DNA of 64,000 bases from Vombatus ursinus (Eukaryota > Chordata > Mammalia > Diprotodontia > Vombatidae), in assembly GCF_900497805.2 (NCBI RefSeq), contig NW_020947238.1, positions 2,251,728 to 2,315,727 of the forward strand, written 5' to 3'. Position numbers and translations under genes: made by a program. The notes beneath the pieces are model-generated. The model was not told the origin of the DNA, made no database searches, and saw only the letters and a list, made by a program, of their open reading frames with translations. This document shows, in pieces, positions 34,094-45,071 of this stretch; the first letter of the stretch is position 1, and every line of letters starts with the position of its first letter.

Positions 34094-35059
34094 TTTTTTT
34101 TACATTAAAAAATGTTTAATATATGGAAAACAAGCATTCCCATAACAGAGTATAATAAAAAGATGGCTGCACATGAAAGTACAACTCTATTATGTACAAC
34201 TTGCTATTCCTTTTAAACATATAACAAAGTTATCATGGAAGTTGCATGTTTTACCCCATCAGGCAAAAACACAGTAGGGAACAGAGCATGGTAGGCTACT
34301 TAATATTCTGTATTCTTGAATAAGTCACAATTAGTCTCTGGGCTTGTTTCATTTTCTGTAAAATGGGCACAATAATAAAGTGACATTTATAAACTATATT
34401 TTGGTTATAGACTGCTTTATATACATGACCTTACTTCATACTCATACCAACCCATAAGAGTTTTTAGTGCAAGCATTATTCTGTCCTGCCTATGTCACCA
34501 GATTTAGAGTCAGGGGTTCTTAGTACCAGTATGACCATGAACTTTACATCTCTCTTTATCCCTACACCACAATCTCCTCATCTGTAAAATAAGTGTGGTG
34601 GAAAAAATAGCCTGTTCTCATAATCACAGTCTGGAGTAGGCAGTATCATACCAGTCAGGTTTTCCCTTAAGAGCGAACTCAAATCCCACCTCTGAGAGAA
34701 GGCCTTTCCCCTCTGAGACTAATTTCCATCAACTCTGTATATCTTTTGTATATTCTTAATTATTTACAGGTTGCCTCCCCATTAAAATGTGAGCTCTTTT
34801 ATGGGAAGGACTGTCTCACATAGTAATGCCTGGCACATAATGGATGCTTAATAAATGCTTATTAACTGAACTGAAAAATAATAACAGGAAGAGGAATAAG
34901 AAATGTTTGGGAGTTAATAGCAAGACCAGGTTATGGACTTCACATGTATCATGGATATAAAACTGTTTGCCTTCTCAAGAAGGGGGGAGGGGAAAAAGGA
35001 GGGAGAGAATTTAGAACTCAAAATTTTTTTTCAGGGTATTATATTGTATTTTATTTTTA
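34094..35059 (-). mobile_element. Likely 3' transduction carried by HAL1-f
   Basis: On the minus strand this follows the HAL1-f tail and ends in a run of eight A (34101-34094). ATTAAA (34120-34115) lies 13 bases upstream, as expected for a genuine poly(A) signal. It is not HAL1 sequence. It contains an old MIR (34315-34375 and 34500-34600 plus; 34390-34490 minus), the end of an L2 (34640-34875) and an L1 3'-end scrap (34930-35020). With HAL1-f it is enclosed by one target-site duplication, 34079-34093 and 37910-37924. I infer read-through transcription at the source locus. Confidence 0.65.
34640..34875 (+). mobile_element. L2 LINE 3' end
   Basis: Contains AGCGAACTCAAATCCCACCT, AGAAGGCCTTTCCC, AAAATGTGAGCTCTTTTATG, AATGCCTGGCACATAATGG and ATGCTTAATAAATGCTTATT, the order of the L2 3' end. 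Confidence 0.9.
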
Positions 35060-36061
35060 TGGTAATTTTAATTTTTTTTGTTTTCAACATTTACTTCCAC
35101 AAGATTTTGAGTTCCAAATTTTCACCCCATCTCACTCCTCCCCCCACCCCAAGATGGCACACATTCTGAATACCCCTTCCCCTAGGCTGCCTTCCTTTCT
35201 ATCTCTCCTCCCCTTCTCTTATCCTCTTCCCCTTCAGTTTTCCTATAGGGCAGGATGGATTTCTGTACCCCATTTCCTGTATTTCTTATTTCCCAGTTGC
35301 ATGTGAAAACATTTTTTTTTGAGCATGAGATTTTAAAACTTTGGGTTCCTAATTTTCTCCCTTCCTCTCTCCCCATCTACCCTCATTAAAAAGGCAAGCA
35401 ACTCAATATAGGTTATACATGTGCAGTTACGCAAAACACTTCCATAGTAGACATGCTGTGAAAAACTAACTCTATTTCCCTTAATCCTATCCTGCTCCCC
35501 CATTTATTCTATTCTTTCTTTTCACCCTGTCCCTCCTCAGAAGTATTTGCTTCTGATTACCCCCTTTCCCAATCTGCCCTCCTCTCTATCATCCCCTTAC
35601 TCTCTTCTCCCCTCCCCCCCATTTTCCTGTAGGGTAAAACAGATTTCCATACCCAATTGAGTGTGTATGTTATTCCCTCCTCAAGTCAAATCCTAAGAAA
35701 ATAAGATTCACTCATTCCCTCCCACCATCCCCTGTTTCCACTCCACTGTAAAAGCCTTTTCTTCTCTGTTTTTTTGTGAGATAATTTACCCCTTTCTACC
35801 TCTCCCTTTCTCCTTCTCCTAGTATAATCCCCTCTCACCCCTTAATTTTATTCTCCAGATATGACCCCTTCATTTCCAACTCACCCTGTGCCATCCATCT
35901 ATCTATCTATATGTATATATACATACATATAATTTTTCCCCTCCAACTATCCCAATACTGACAAAGGTTACATGAGTTACAAATATCATCTTTCCATGCA
36001 GAAACATAAACAGTTCAACCTTAATAAGTCTCGTATGCTTTTCTCTTTCCAGTTTACCTCT

Positions 36062-37131
36062 TCATGTTCCACTTGAGTCTTGTATTTGGAAGTCAAATTT
36101 TCTATTCAGATCTGGTCTTTTCATCAAGAATGCCTGAAAGTCCTGTATTTCACTGAATGACCATTTTTTCCCCTGAAGGATTGTACTCAGTTTTGCTGGG
36201 TAGGTGATTCTTGGTTGTAATACTATCTCCTTTGCCCTCTGGAATATTATATTCCATGCCCTGTGGTCCCTTAATGTAGAAGCAGCTAAATCTTGTGTTA
36301 TCCTGATTGTATTTCCACAATACTTGAATTGTTTCTTTCTGGCTGCTTGTAATATTTTCTCCTTGACCTGGGAACTCTGTAATTTGTCTACAATATTCCT
36401 AGGAGTTTTCCTTTGGGGATGTCTTTCAGGAGGAGATCGGTGGATTCTTTCAATTTCTATTTTGCCCTCTGGTTCTGAAATATCAGGACAGTTTTCCTTG
36501 ATAATTTCTTGAAAGTTGATGTCTAGGCTCTTTTTTTGATCATGGCTTTCAGATAGTCCAATAACTTTTAAATTCTCTTTCCTGGATCTATTTTCCAGGT
36601 CAGTTGTTTTACCAATGAGATATTTCACATTGTTTTCTATTTTTTCATTCTTTTGGATTTATTTTACAGTGTCTTGATTTCTCATAAAGTCACTAGCTTC
36701 CAATTGCTCTATACCAATTTTTAAGGAAGTATTTTCTTCAGTAATCTTTTGGACTTCCTTTTCCATTTGGCCAATTTTGCTTTTTAGGGCATTCTTCTCC
36801 TCATTGGCTTTTTGTATCTCTTTTGCCATTTGGGTTAGGCTAATTTTTAAGGTGTTATTTTCTTCAGTATTTTTTTGTGTCTCCTTTAGCAAGCTGTTGA
36901 ATTATTTTTCGTGATTTTCTTGCATCACTCTCAGTTTTTCCTTTACTTCTCTTACTTGCTTCTCAAAATCCCTTTTGACCTCTTCCAAGGCCTGGGACTG
37001 ATTCATATTTTTCTTGGAGGCTTTGGATGTAGGAGCTTTGGCTCTGTTGTCTTCTTCTGGTTGTGTGTTTTGATCTTCTTTGTCACCAAAGTAAGATAAT
37101 ATAGTCTGACTTTTTTGCACTGCTTACTCAT
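36062..37131 (-). pseudogene. HAL1-f ORF1, nearly intact
   Basis: About 353 codons. The N-terminal frame 37120-36902 reads KSQTILSYFGDKEDQ and then EEVKRDFEKQVREVKEKL. The coiled-coil frame 36892-36659 has IGQMEKEVQKITEENTSLKI and RNQDTVK. The 188-codon frame 36628-36062 is fully open and holds the RRM (NRSRKENLKVIGLSESHDQK) and C-terminal domain (RKKQFKYCGNTIRITQDL, QPRITYPAKLSTILQGKKW). These parts are separated by two in-frame stops. The ATG at 37131-37129 is one base out of frame. It would bind RNA as a trimer in the L1 particle. Compared with human ORF1p, the QPRI.YPAKLS block is almost unchanged. Confidence 0.9.
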
Positions 37132-37890
37132 GATCTGGCTAGTTACTTGAGTTTTAAACTCTTAGTTAAGGTAAAAATCTGCTTCCAATGTAGAGACTGT
37201 ACTATCCCAAGCTTTGGGGGTTTGTACAATTGTTTTCAGAGATACTTCTAGGGATCTGCACATTTTGAATTCTTCCAAGGTGCTATGATAAGGGGCGAGT
37301 TGTTTTCTCTCCACTGCCACAAGAAGCTTCACCACACCTGCATTCCTCCTCTCCCCTGGACTGCCCTCAGAACTGTGACTCAGATCCAAGCATGAGCAAA
37401 GCAAGAGATTCCTCTCTCAGCACTGGCAAAGAGATCCCTGCAATTCCTGTCTGATCAGCCACTTGATTCCCCCTCAGTCTGTGGGCCAGAAGCTCAGGAA
37501 ACAGCCGCGGCCCTCAGCTGCGCTCGGGACTTGAGGCTACAACCTAGCTCTTCTCTCACCGCAGTCACAGACTTTTCCCACTGACCTTCCAAGTTGTCTT
37601 TGGCATTCATGGTTTGAGAAGTCTGGAAAGTGCCACAGCTGCAGGCAATTCAGTCCTCTGAGGCCTGCTCCAGAGCTGCTGCGGCCTGCGTGCCCACACC
37701 AAACTGTGCTCCTCTCTCCACCCAGAGTGATATACCTTTCTGATCAACCATCCAGGCTGTCTTTGACTGGAAATTTGTTTCACTCTGTCTTTTTGTCGGT
37801 TCTGCTGCTTTAGAATTTGTTTAGAGACATTTTTATGGGTATTTGTAGGGGTTTGGTGGGAGCGCTGAAGCAAGTCACTGCTTTCCCTCT

Positions 37891-37900
37891 GCCATCTTGG
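37891..37900 (-). promoter_or_regulatory. YY1-like site at HAL1-f 5' end
   Basis: Minus strand CCAAGATGGC, 10-20 bases inside the 5' boundary. It matches the L1 start-site YY1 motif exactly over the core. Confidence 0.6.
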
Positions 37901-37909
37901 CTCTGCCTC

Positions 37910-38255
37910 CTCAGTACGATGTTCCAAGACAAATACGAAGGACTCACAAGAGAAAATGCTCTTCACATCCACATAAGTAACTCGTGAACTCTGAATGCCA
38001 GTTGAAGCATTTCTTTCACTTACTTTATTCTTTTTCACATTTTTTCCTTTTGATCTGTTTCTTCTTTCACAACTTTGACTAATATTGAAATATGTTTTAC
38101 ATCCTAGCATGTTTAACCTATAGCAAATTACCTACCACTTTAGGAAGAGGGGAGGGGACAGAGAGATGAAAGAGGATAAATTAGAACTCAAAATCTTATA
38201 AAAGAAGATACTATTTTTTTCTAGACATGTAATTGGAAAAATAAAATATTAAAAA
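37910..38255 (+). mobile_element. L1-A, segment 3: 3' UTR end
   Basis: Continues from 34093: GTTCCAAGACAAATACGAAG, then GCTCTTCACATCCACATAAG, TTCTTTCACAACTTTGACTA, a G-rich stretch (GGAAGAGGGGAGGGG), AACTCAAAATCTTATAAAAG and a tail ending AATTGGAAAAATAAAATATT. This closes L1-A. Confidence 0.85.
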
Positions 38256-39722
38256 CAGAAAGTAACATAAAAAATAGAAATGGAAATTCCACTTAATATA
38301 ATTGTGGCAATATAAAATATTTGGGAGTCTACCTACCAACACACACACTGGAACTTTATGAACACAATAAGACACTTTATACAAACTCGTCATAGAAATT
38401 GTTATAGAAATATTAATTGCTGGTGAATAGGCTGCACCAATATAATACAAATGATAATACTACCTAATTTAAATAAAATTTTAGTGCCCTGTCAATCAAA
38501 CTATTAAAAAATTATTTTATAGAGCTAGAAAAATAACCACAAAATTCATTTGGAAAAATAAAAGGTTGAGAATACCAATATAATCAAATAAAAATGGGTG
38601 GGAAGTGAGAAAGGTAGCCTAGAAATATCTTATCCCAAACTATGCTATAAATGTTATCATCAAAACAATCTGGTACTAGATAAGAAACAGAATGATGGTT
38701 CAATGGATTAGATACACAATACAAAGTAGTAAATGACCATAGTAATCTAATGTCTGATATACCCAAAGAACCAAACTTTTGGGAAAGAACTCAATATTTG
38801 ACAAAAATAGCTGGGAAAAATAGAAAATACTTTGAATAAAACTAGTCATAGACCAACATCTCATACTGTATATGAAGATAAGGTCAAATTAAGTATATGA
38901 TTAAGATGTAAAGAATCATAATATAAGCAAATTATAGTAGCATGGAAAAATAAACACCTGTCAGATCTGTAAGTGTAAAATCCCTAATTTTGATTCCATC
39001 AGATTTTAAAATAATAGTTTTTCCACAAACAAATCCAATGCAGCCACCTTTGAAAGAAAGGAGGAAACTGGGGAATTGTAAATTTACAGGAAGACTCTCT
39101 GATAAAGGCTTATTTCTCAAATATATGAGAAACTGACTGGTCAAAGGACATGAATGGACAATTTTCTGAAGGAGAAATCAAACTATCAATATCAATATGA
39201 AAAAGTGTTCTAAATCACTAATAATTAGAGAAATGCATATTAATAGAACTCTGAGGTACCACTCCACACTCATCAGTTTGGTTATGATGACAAAAAAGAA
39301 AAATGACAAATGCTGGAACATACGTGGACAAATTGGGACACATACATTTTTCATGGAGTTGTAAACTCATCCAACAATTCCAGAGAATAATTTGGAACTG
39401 AAATGAGTTATAAATCTGTGAATATTCCTTGTCCCAGCAAGCCTTCTCTGATGTTTATACCCCAAAGAAAACAGAGAAAAAGGAAAAGGACCCATCAATG
39501 ATATAAACATTTTAAACACACACACACACACATATACAAACACACACACATATATAATTTATATGTATATGAAATCTTGTTTTGGTGGCAAAGAATCGGA
39601 ATCTTACATCAAGCTCATCAATTGGTGAATGGTTAAAATTGTGTTATTTGATGATGAGTGAATGCTACTGTGCTGAAAGAAATAATGAAGTGTTTCATTT
39701 CAGAAAAACCTAAGAAGATTTA
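38256..39722 (+). mobile_element. L1-B, segment 4: ORF2 after RT to near 3' UTR
   Basis: Continues the ORF2 left at 23413: KYLGVYLPTHTLELYEHNK (human L1 KYLGIQLTRDVKDLFKENY), then NFWERTQYLTKIAGKNRK, then decayed GLISQIYNELK-like and HMKKC-like regions. It includes a CA repeat at 39519-39552. It ends with AACCTAAGAAGATTTA at 39707-39722, where a HAL1 piece entered. Confidence 0.8.
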
Positions 39723-40051
39723 GGAGGTGGAGACAAGACGGCAGAGTAAAGGCAAGGACTTTTCTGAGCTTTTTCCCAAACCCCTCAAAATACTAAAAAA
39801 AAAATTATAAATGACTCTAGACAAATTCTAGAGCAGCAAAAACCACAAAAAGATGGAGTGAAACAAATTTCCAGCCCAAGACCACTTGGAAGGTCAGCAG
39901 GAAAGTTCTGTTGTACTAGGATGAGAGAGGAGCACAGTTCAACACAGATACAGCCCTTGCAAAGCCAGAGCAAGCCTTAGGGCAATTGAATCACTGGCAG
40001 CTGTGTCCCTTTCCAGACCTCTCAGGCCACAGATGCCAAAGACAACTTGAG
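39723..40051 (+). mobile_element. HAL1 5'-end-only fragment with perfect TSD
   Basis: 329 bases of HAL1 5' UTR beginning GGAGGTGGAGACAAGACGGC and stopping at GACAACTTGAG. No ORF1, 3' UTR or poly(A) is present. It is flanked by AACCTAAGAAGATTTA at 39707-39722 and 40052-40067, identical over 16 bases. Ordinary target-primed insertions keep the 3' end, so this is the reverse of the normal truncation. Confidence 0.9.
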
Positions 40052-40195
40052 AACCTAAGAAGATTTATATGAACTGATTAAAAGTGAAGTGAGCAGGATT
40101 AAGAGAACACTGTACATAGTAACAGCAATATTGTAGTGACAATCTACTCTGAAATACTTAGGTTTTCTGATTAATACAATGATGTATAATAATTT
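40052..40195 (+). mobile_element. L1-B, segment 5: 3' end
   Basis: AACTGATTAAAAGTGAAGTG, then CTGTACATAGTAACAGCAAT and decayed 3' UTR, fading out near 40195. No tail can be defined. Confidence 0.7.
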
Positions 40196-41639
40196 CAAAT
40201 AACTCATAGAAAGTCAGAATCCTGATAATATTTGGCTGAAGTGTTTGGAGATGTCACCCTTTATCGTCTTCCCCAAAATAATTCAGACCTTTTGTGGCTC
40301 TCATTTAAATTTGAGAAATGATTTCAGTGATGGTGGAATGATAAGAGGTTATCTGTTAGATTTAATGTGCTGCCTCCATTTTAAGTTTGGAAAATTTTTT
40401 TAAATTTGTCTACATCTACACACATATTTATATATACCAACTAGTACTAAATTAGTCTACTATTTCATTAATAAGACCTAAATTTAGAGAAAATCTGATG
40501 GGCATTTTAAGAAAAGCATAGGATAAAATGACTAAGGATTAGTGATGTGAGTGCTGAACTATGATGATTGGTGCTGTATGATATAACAGAGAACATATGC
40601 AGAAGTAGATATGTCAAGGGAAACAAGTTGCTAGATGCAGAAGTTCTCCATGCAACTTTTCCATAGTTCTCCATGTAACTGATAGGTACATTTAGATAAC
40701 TTGTTTTGGGGTTTTGAATATATCAATATGGGCATTTACTTTTGAAAAATTAAATTTAAAAAAAGAAATGACACACTTGAAAAAATAAAATATATGTACA
40801 TAAATGTGATATATATGTGTATGGAGTTATCATTACATATATACACACATATATACATATATATTTCTAGTGATTTTAACACTAAATGGGGGAATAGTGC
40901 TTTACATTTTGAAAAATATTTTACATAATTACATTTGATGATTCCAACAAACTGAGAGATATGTAGTGCAAATATTATTATCACCATCTTATTGCTTGCA
41001 CCTACTGAACTTGGGGTAATAAGACCATTAAAAAAAGAATAATCTCACAGGAAAGAAAATTAAACTGAAAAAGAGAATATTTCAGGTTTTATTACCTCAT
41101 TTGTAGGATAAATCTCACCTAGTAGATATAGTGTGGGATATCCTCTTAATTACTTAGAATTCCTTAAGGCATTTCTAAATAACAATATTTGAATCCATTT
41201 ATAATATTTATAATTATCACATTACATCATTTCCACCAGAGATGTAGCTTTTCAAGTATATGATATTTTTAAAATTTTTGTTGCACATCAGTTCTTAGAA
41301 AAGTTAGTGTTTTATAAAATCCTGGTAAATCAATCTCCCTGACTTTTTTCTCTTCTCATAAATTTATCTTACTCTATTTTGAAATGGATACAATCCTCTT
41401 TTTTATAATGTTAATCTCTTTACCTAAATGGTAATGAGTTGAATGTCATTGTGTATAGCAAAAATATAAAATTATTGACCTTACATTAATGCCTTTTTCA
41501 CAGACTTTGAACTTATCTTTTTAATCTTATTCCTTAATACTACCCAATAAGAATTCTCTACCAAATATAAACAGGCAAATCCATTGTCCACCAAAACACA
41601 ACATTCACATTTCTGATAGGGTTTCCTAGGCCATTGACA
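40196..41639. other. No gene seen; MIR piece and TA/CA microsatellite
   Basis: Mostly unrecognised AT-rich DNA. A MIR fragment (minus) lies at 40885-40995 (AGTGCTTTACATTTTG, TATTATTATCACCATC). A TA/TGTA/CATA simple repeat lies at 40790-40868. Confidence 0.5.
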
Positions 41640-41830
41640 ACTTCATTCTCCCTACATAGAATGCCTCCTTATTTTTTTCTATATTCTCCTAAAGTTACCT
41701 ATTCTTTAAAATCCAGAAAGAGACCTATCTTCTCTATGAATTTATCTCCAGTTACTAAAAATAACTTCCCTGTTTAATTACCTGCTATAACATGTGTTTA
41801 CACAATTATATTCTCTCCACTCTTACATCC
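41640..41830 (+). mobile_element. L2 LINE 3' remnant
   Basis: Decayed order ATAGAATGCCTCCTT, TTCTTTAAAATCCAGAAAG, TATCTTCTCTATGAATTTA, AGTTACTAAAAATAACTTCC, similar to the L2 3' region (compare 34640-34875). Confidence 0.5.
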
Positions 41831-41963
41831 AACACAATACTTCAAATCCTCGTTGGTCCTTGACTGTACAGTCTCTTAATTGGTCTCCCTGTGTCAAGTC
41901 TCTTTCCTCTGCAATCCTTCTTCCTCATATTTACCAAATTCATATTTTTTTCAAATTCATATT

Positions 41964-42017
41964 TCTTTTTTTTGTTTGTTTGTTTTTTAGGCAATTGGGG
42001 TTAAGTGACTTGCCCAG
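41964..42017 (-). mobile_element. SINE tail fragment, WSINE1/Mar type
   Basis: T-rich tail, then GCAATTGGGGTTAAGTGACT and TGCCCAG, the same end as the SINE at 26387-26553. The tRNA-like part is missing. Confidence 0.85.
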
Positions 42018-42945
42018 CTAATTTTAATATATTTCATATATTTCATATATTTTATTTCATTAAATATTTCCCAATGATGCAAAAAAAATTCATTTTTTTT
42101 AAATTTTGAGTTGCAATTTTTTCTCCCTTCCTCCTGTCATTGCTCCTTCCTTGAGAAGGCAAAGAATTTGATATCAGTTATATAAGTGAAGTTCCATAAA
42201 ACATTTCCATATTAGTCATGTTGCAAAAGAAAAAAATACAAAAAATAAAATAAGAAAAACAATGAAAGTTAAAATATGTTTCAATCTACATTCAGAATTC
42301 ATAGGTTCTCTGGAAGTGAACACAATTTTTTCTTCATGGGTCATTTCAAATTTTCTTGGATCATTGTCTTGATCAGAGTACCTATGTCTCTCACTATAGA
42401 TTAACATTACAATATTGGTGTTACTGTATAAAATGTTCTAGTGATTCTGATTACTTTGCATAAATTCATATAAATCTTCCCAGGTTTTTTCTGAAACCAT
42501 TCTGTTCATCATTACTTATAACACAATAATATTCTATCAAAATCATATATCACAGCTTCTTCAGGTAACTGCTATTTCTGATTCTCTGCTAATACTAAAA
42601 AAGTTGCTGTAAATATTTTCTGTACATATAGAGCTTTCCCCCTTCTTTATTTGTTTGGCATATTAGACTTACTAGTGGTATTATGGGTTCAAAGGGTACA
42701 CACAATTTTAAAACTCTTTAGGTATAGTTCCAAATTGCCATCTAGGATGGTTGGATCAATTCACAACACTACTAACAGTGCATTAGTGTAACAATTTTTC
42801 CACATTCCCCCTAGCATTTGTCATTTTCTTTTTCTGTCACATTAGCCAATCTGATAGGTGTGAGGTGGTACCTCAGAATTGTTTTAATTTTCATTTCTCT
42901 TAGTAACAGTGATTTAGAGTACTTTTTCATATGACTATAAATAGA
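42018..42945 (-). mobile_element. 5'-truncated L1 (minus), 3' end
   Basis: Minus-strand L1 3' UTR and the end of ORF2: on the plus strand GAGAAGGCAAAGAATTTG, TTCCATATTAGTCATGTTGC, TAGTGGTATTATGGGTTCAA, GTATAGTTCCAAATTGCCAT, GTGTGAGGTGGTACCTCAGA. Heavily mutated. It abuts a plus-strand L1 head to head. Confidence 0.85.
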
Positions 42946-42949
42946 TCCA

Positions 42950-44145
42950 AGCTTTTGAAACAAACAAAAAAAAATTCATTATTTGGCAAAAACTGCTAGG
43001 AAAAATGCAAAACAGTATGGCAGAAACTAGGGATAGACCAATATCTCACACTATATAAGATAAGATCCAAATGAGGACACAGTTTAGACATAAAGGGTGA
43101 TACTGTAAGCAAATTAAGAGACCATGGAATAGTTTATCTGTCAAATTTATGGAGAAGGGAAGAATTTATGACAAAGGAAGATATAGAGAGCATTATAAAA
43201 TGTCAAGTAGATCATTTTGATTATATAAAGTTTTGCACAAACAAAACCAATTCAACCAAAATTATAAGGAACAAATATCTCTGATAAAGGCCTCATTTCT
43301 CAAATATATCTAGAACTAAGTCAAATTTATAAAAACGCAGGTCATTCCTTAAATGATACATGGTCAAGGGATATGAACAGGTAGTTTTCAGATGAAATAA
43401 TTAAAGCTACCTATAGGCATATGAAGAAGTTCTCTAAATCACTTTCAATTAGGAATTGCAAATTAAAACAACTCTGAGGTACAACTTCACATCGATCATA
43501 TTAGTTAATATGATAAAAAAGGAAAATGATAAATGTTGGAGAGAATGTGGGAAAAGAAGGACACTAATGTATTGTTGGAGTTGTGAACTCATTCAACCAT
43601 TCTGAAGAGCAATTTGGAACTATGCCCAAAAGGAAATCAAAGTGTGCACACTCTTTGATCTAGTAATACTGCTACTAGGTTTGTATCCCAAAGATATCCA
43701 AGAAAAAAGGGGAAAGGACCTATTTGTACAAAAATATTTATAGCAGCTCTTTCTGTGGTAGCTAAGAATTGGAAATCAAAGGGATGTCCATCAACTGGGA
43801 ATGGCTATACAAGCAGTGGTATATCATTGTAATGGAATGTTGTTGTGCTATAAGAAATGATGAGCAGGTGGATTTCAGAAAAACCTGGAAAGATTTACAT
43901 AAATTGATAAATGGTGAAGTGAACAGAACCATGAGGACATAGTACATAGTAATAGCAATATTGTTAGATGAACAACTATGAATGACTTAGCTTTTCTCAG
44001 TGATACAATCATCCAAGACAATGCCAAAGGAATAATGATGAAGCATACTATCCACCTCCAGAGAAAGAACTGATATGATTTGAATACAGACTTAAGCGTG
44101 CTATTTTTCAATTTCTTTATTTTTCTTTTATTCAAGTCTTCTTGT
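42950..44145 (+). mobile_element. L1 (plus), ORF2 C-terminus and 3' UTR
   Basis: Starts at the FWERTQYL region (AAATTCATTATTTGGC). It runs through the VYLSNLWRREEFMTK-like block, the GLISQIYREL-like block at about 43275, the HMKKC-like block at about 43410, GTGGGAAAAGAAGGACACTA, and the 3' UTR to about 44145. Stops throughout. The last part of the 3' tail is lost in the AT-rich repeat that follows. Confidence 0.85.
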
Positions 44146-44385
44146 ACATAAGAATATATATATTTTATGTATATATGTATGTAATATATATTAATAATAT
44201 ATTATATACATAGATAATATATGTATATATTATATACACATAATATATACATATACGCATATGTGCATATATGTATATATTGTATGTTATAATATGTGAT
44301 ATATTAATATATGCATATATTATATATGTATATATAATATATACATATGAATATCTGTATATATGTGTGTATATATATATACATT
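44146..44385. repeat. Long imperfect TA-rich simple repeat
   Basis: About 240 bases of TATATA, TATGTA and TACATA units with CG- and TG-containing interruptions (for example ATACGCATATGTGCATATAT). Confidence 0.95.
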
Positions 44386-44553
44386 TCTGTCATAAAATTT
44401 GGTAGGACACTGTATTTCTCAGCTATTTTTTTCTATTGAGATTAAATTGTTCCTTAAATATTAGGTAGAATTCATTTGTAAATTCATATGATCCTGGCTT
44501 TTATTTAAAGAGAGGTTATTTATTGCTTGTTCAATATCTTATTTTCTTTTTTA
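44386..44553 (-). mobile_element. L1 ORF2 piece just upstream of RT (minus)
   Basis: Minus strand encodes EIEQAINNLSLNKSQDH, then a decayed ILPNF.TEM. This matches the region immediately before the RT start in the adjoining element at 45072-46234, yet it lies on that element's 3' side. Confidence 0.75.
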
Positions 44554-44554
44554 A

Positions 44555-45071
44555 AGAGATTCATTCATTTATTTATTTTTCGTTTTCAATATTCAACATT
44601 CACATCCACAAGATTTTGAGTTCCAAATTTTCTCTACATCTAGTCCCTTCCCCAGACCCATGACACCTTTCCCCTAATCTGTCCTCCCTTTTATCTCTTC
44701 CCCCACTTCTCTTATCCCCTTCCTCTTCTATTTTGTTTAAAGGCATGGTAGATTTCTATACCCCATTGTGTGTATATCTTATTTCCCAGTTGAGTGTGAA
44801 AACAGTTTTTTAAACATTTGTTTTTAAAACTTTGGGTTCCAAATTTTCTTCCGTCCTCCTTCCCCACCCACCTTCATTGAGAAGGCAAGCAACTCGATAC
44901 AGGTTATAAATATGTAGTCATGCAAAACACTTCCATAGTAGTCATGTTGTGGAAAACTAACTATATGAACCTTCATCCTATACCACTCCCCATTTATGGC
45001 ATTCTCTGTTTTGACCCTGTCCCTCAGAAGTGTTTGCTTCTGGTTAACCCCTTCCCCAATCTGCCCTCCCA
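44555..45071 (-). mobile_element. HAL1 3' end fragment (HAL1-g)
   Basis: Plus-strand reading TTTCAATATTCAACATTCAC, AGATTTTGAGTTCCAAATTT, GGCAAGCAACTCGATACAGG, CAGAAGTGTTTGCTTCTGG: the HAL1 3' UTR in the minus orientation. It ends abruptly at 45071 in L1 ORF2 sequence. Normal 5' truncation would explain it. Confidence 0.85.

Larger units (their letters stand above)
35060..37909 (-). mobile_element. HAL1-f, full-length and least decayed ORF1
   Basis: Minus-strand HAL1. The 5' end at 37909 reads AGGCAGAGCCAAGATGGCAG, with an intact YY1-type site. The 5' UTR runs to about 37132, ORF1 37131-36062, 3' UTR to about 35060. It interrupts the L1-A 3' UTR. Target copies CTCAATATAATGTTC (34079-34093) and CTCAGTACGATGTTC (37910-37924) match at 12 of 15 positions; all three differences are transitions. 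The insertion includes the extra segment 34094-35059. Confidence 0.9.

Noticed and set aside
34944-35306. 120-codon open frame
   Set aside because: Antisense to the HAL1-f 3' UTR and flanking DNA, T/C-rich and without domain features. Similar antisense frames recur in each HAL1 3' UTR (50080-50454, 56092-56475).
37607-38110. 167-codon minus-strand open frame
   Set aside because: It crosses from the HAL1-f 5' UTR over the insertion boundary into the L1-A 3' UTR, so it joins two unrelated elements by chance.
23401-38270. Target-site duplication for L1-A
   Set aside because: CAGGAAATTTAGA before and CAGAAAGTAACAT after share too few positions to claim a duplication. The nesting is argued from ORF2 continuity instead.
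42018-44145. Head-to-head L1 3' ends considered as a second palindrome
   Set aside because: The two copies are strongly diverged and have different lengths, so they are independent insertions rather than an inverted duplication.
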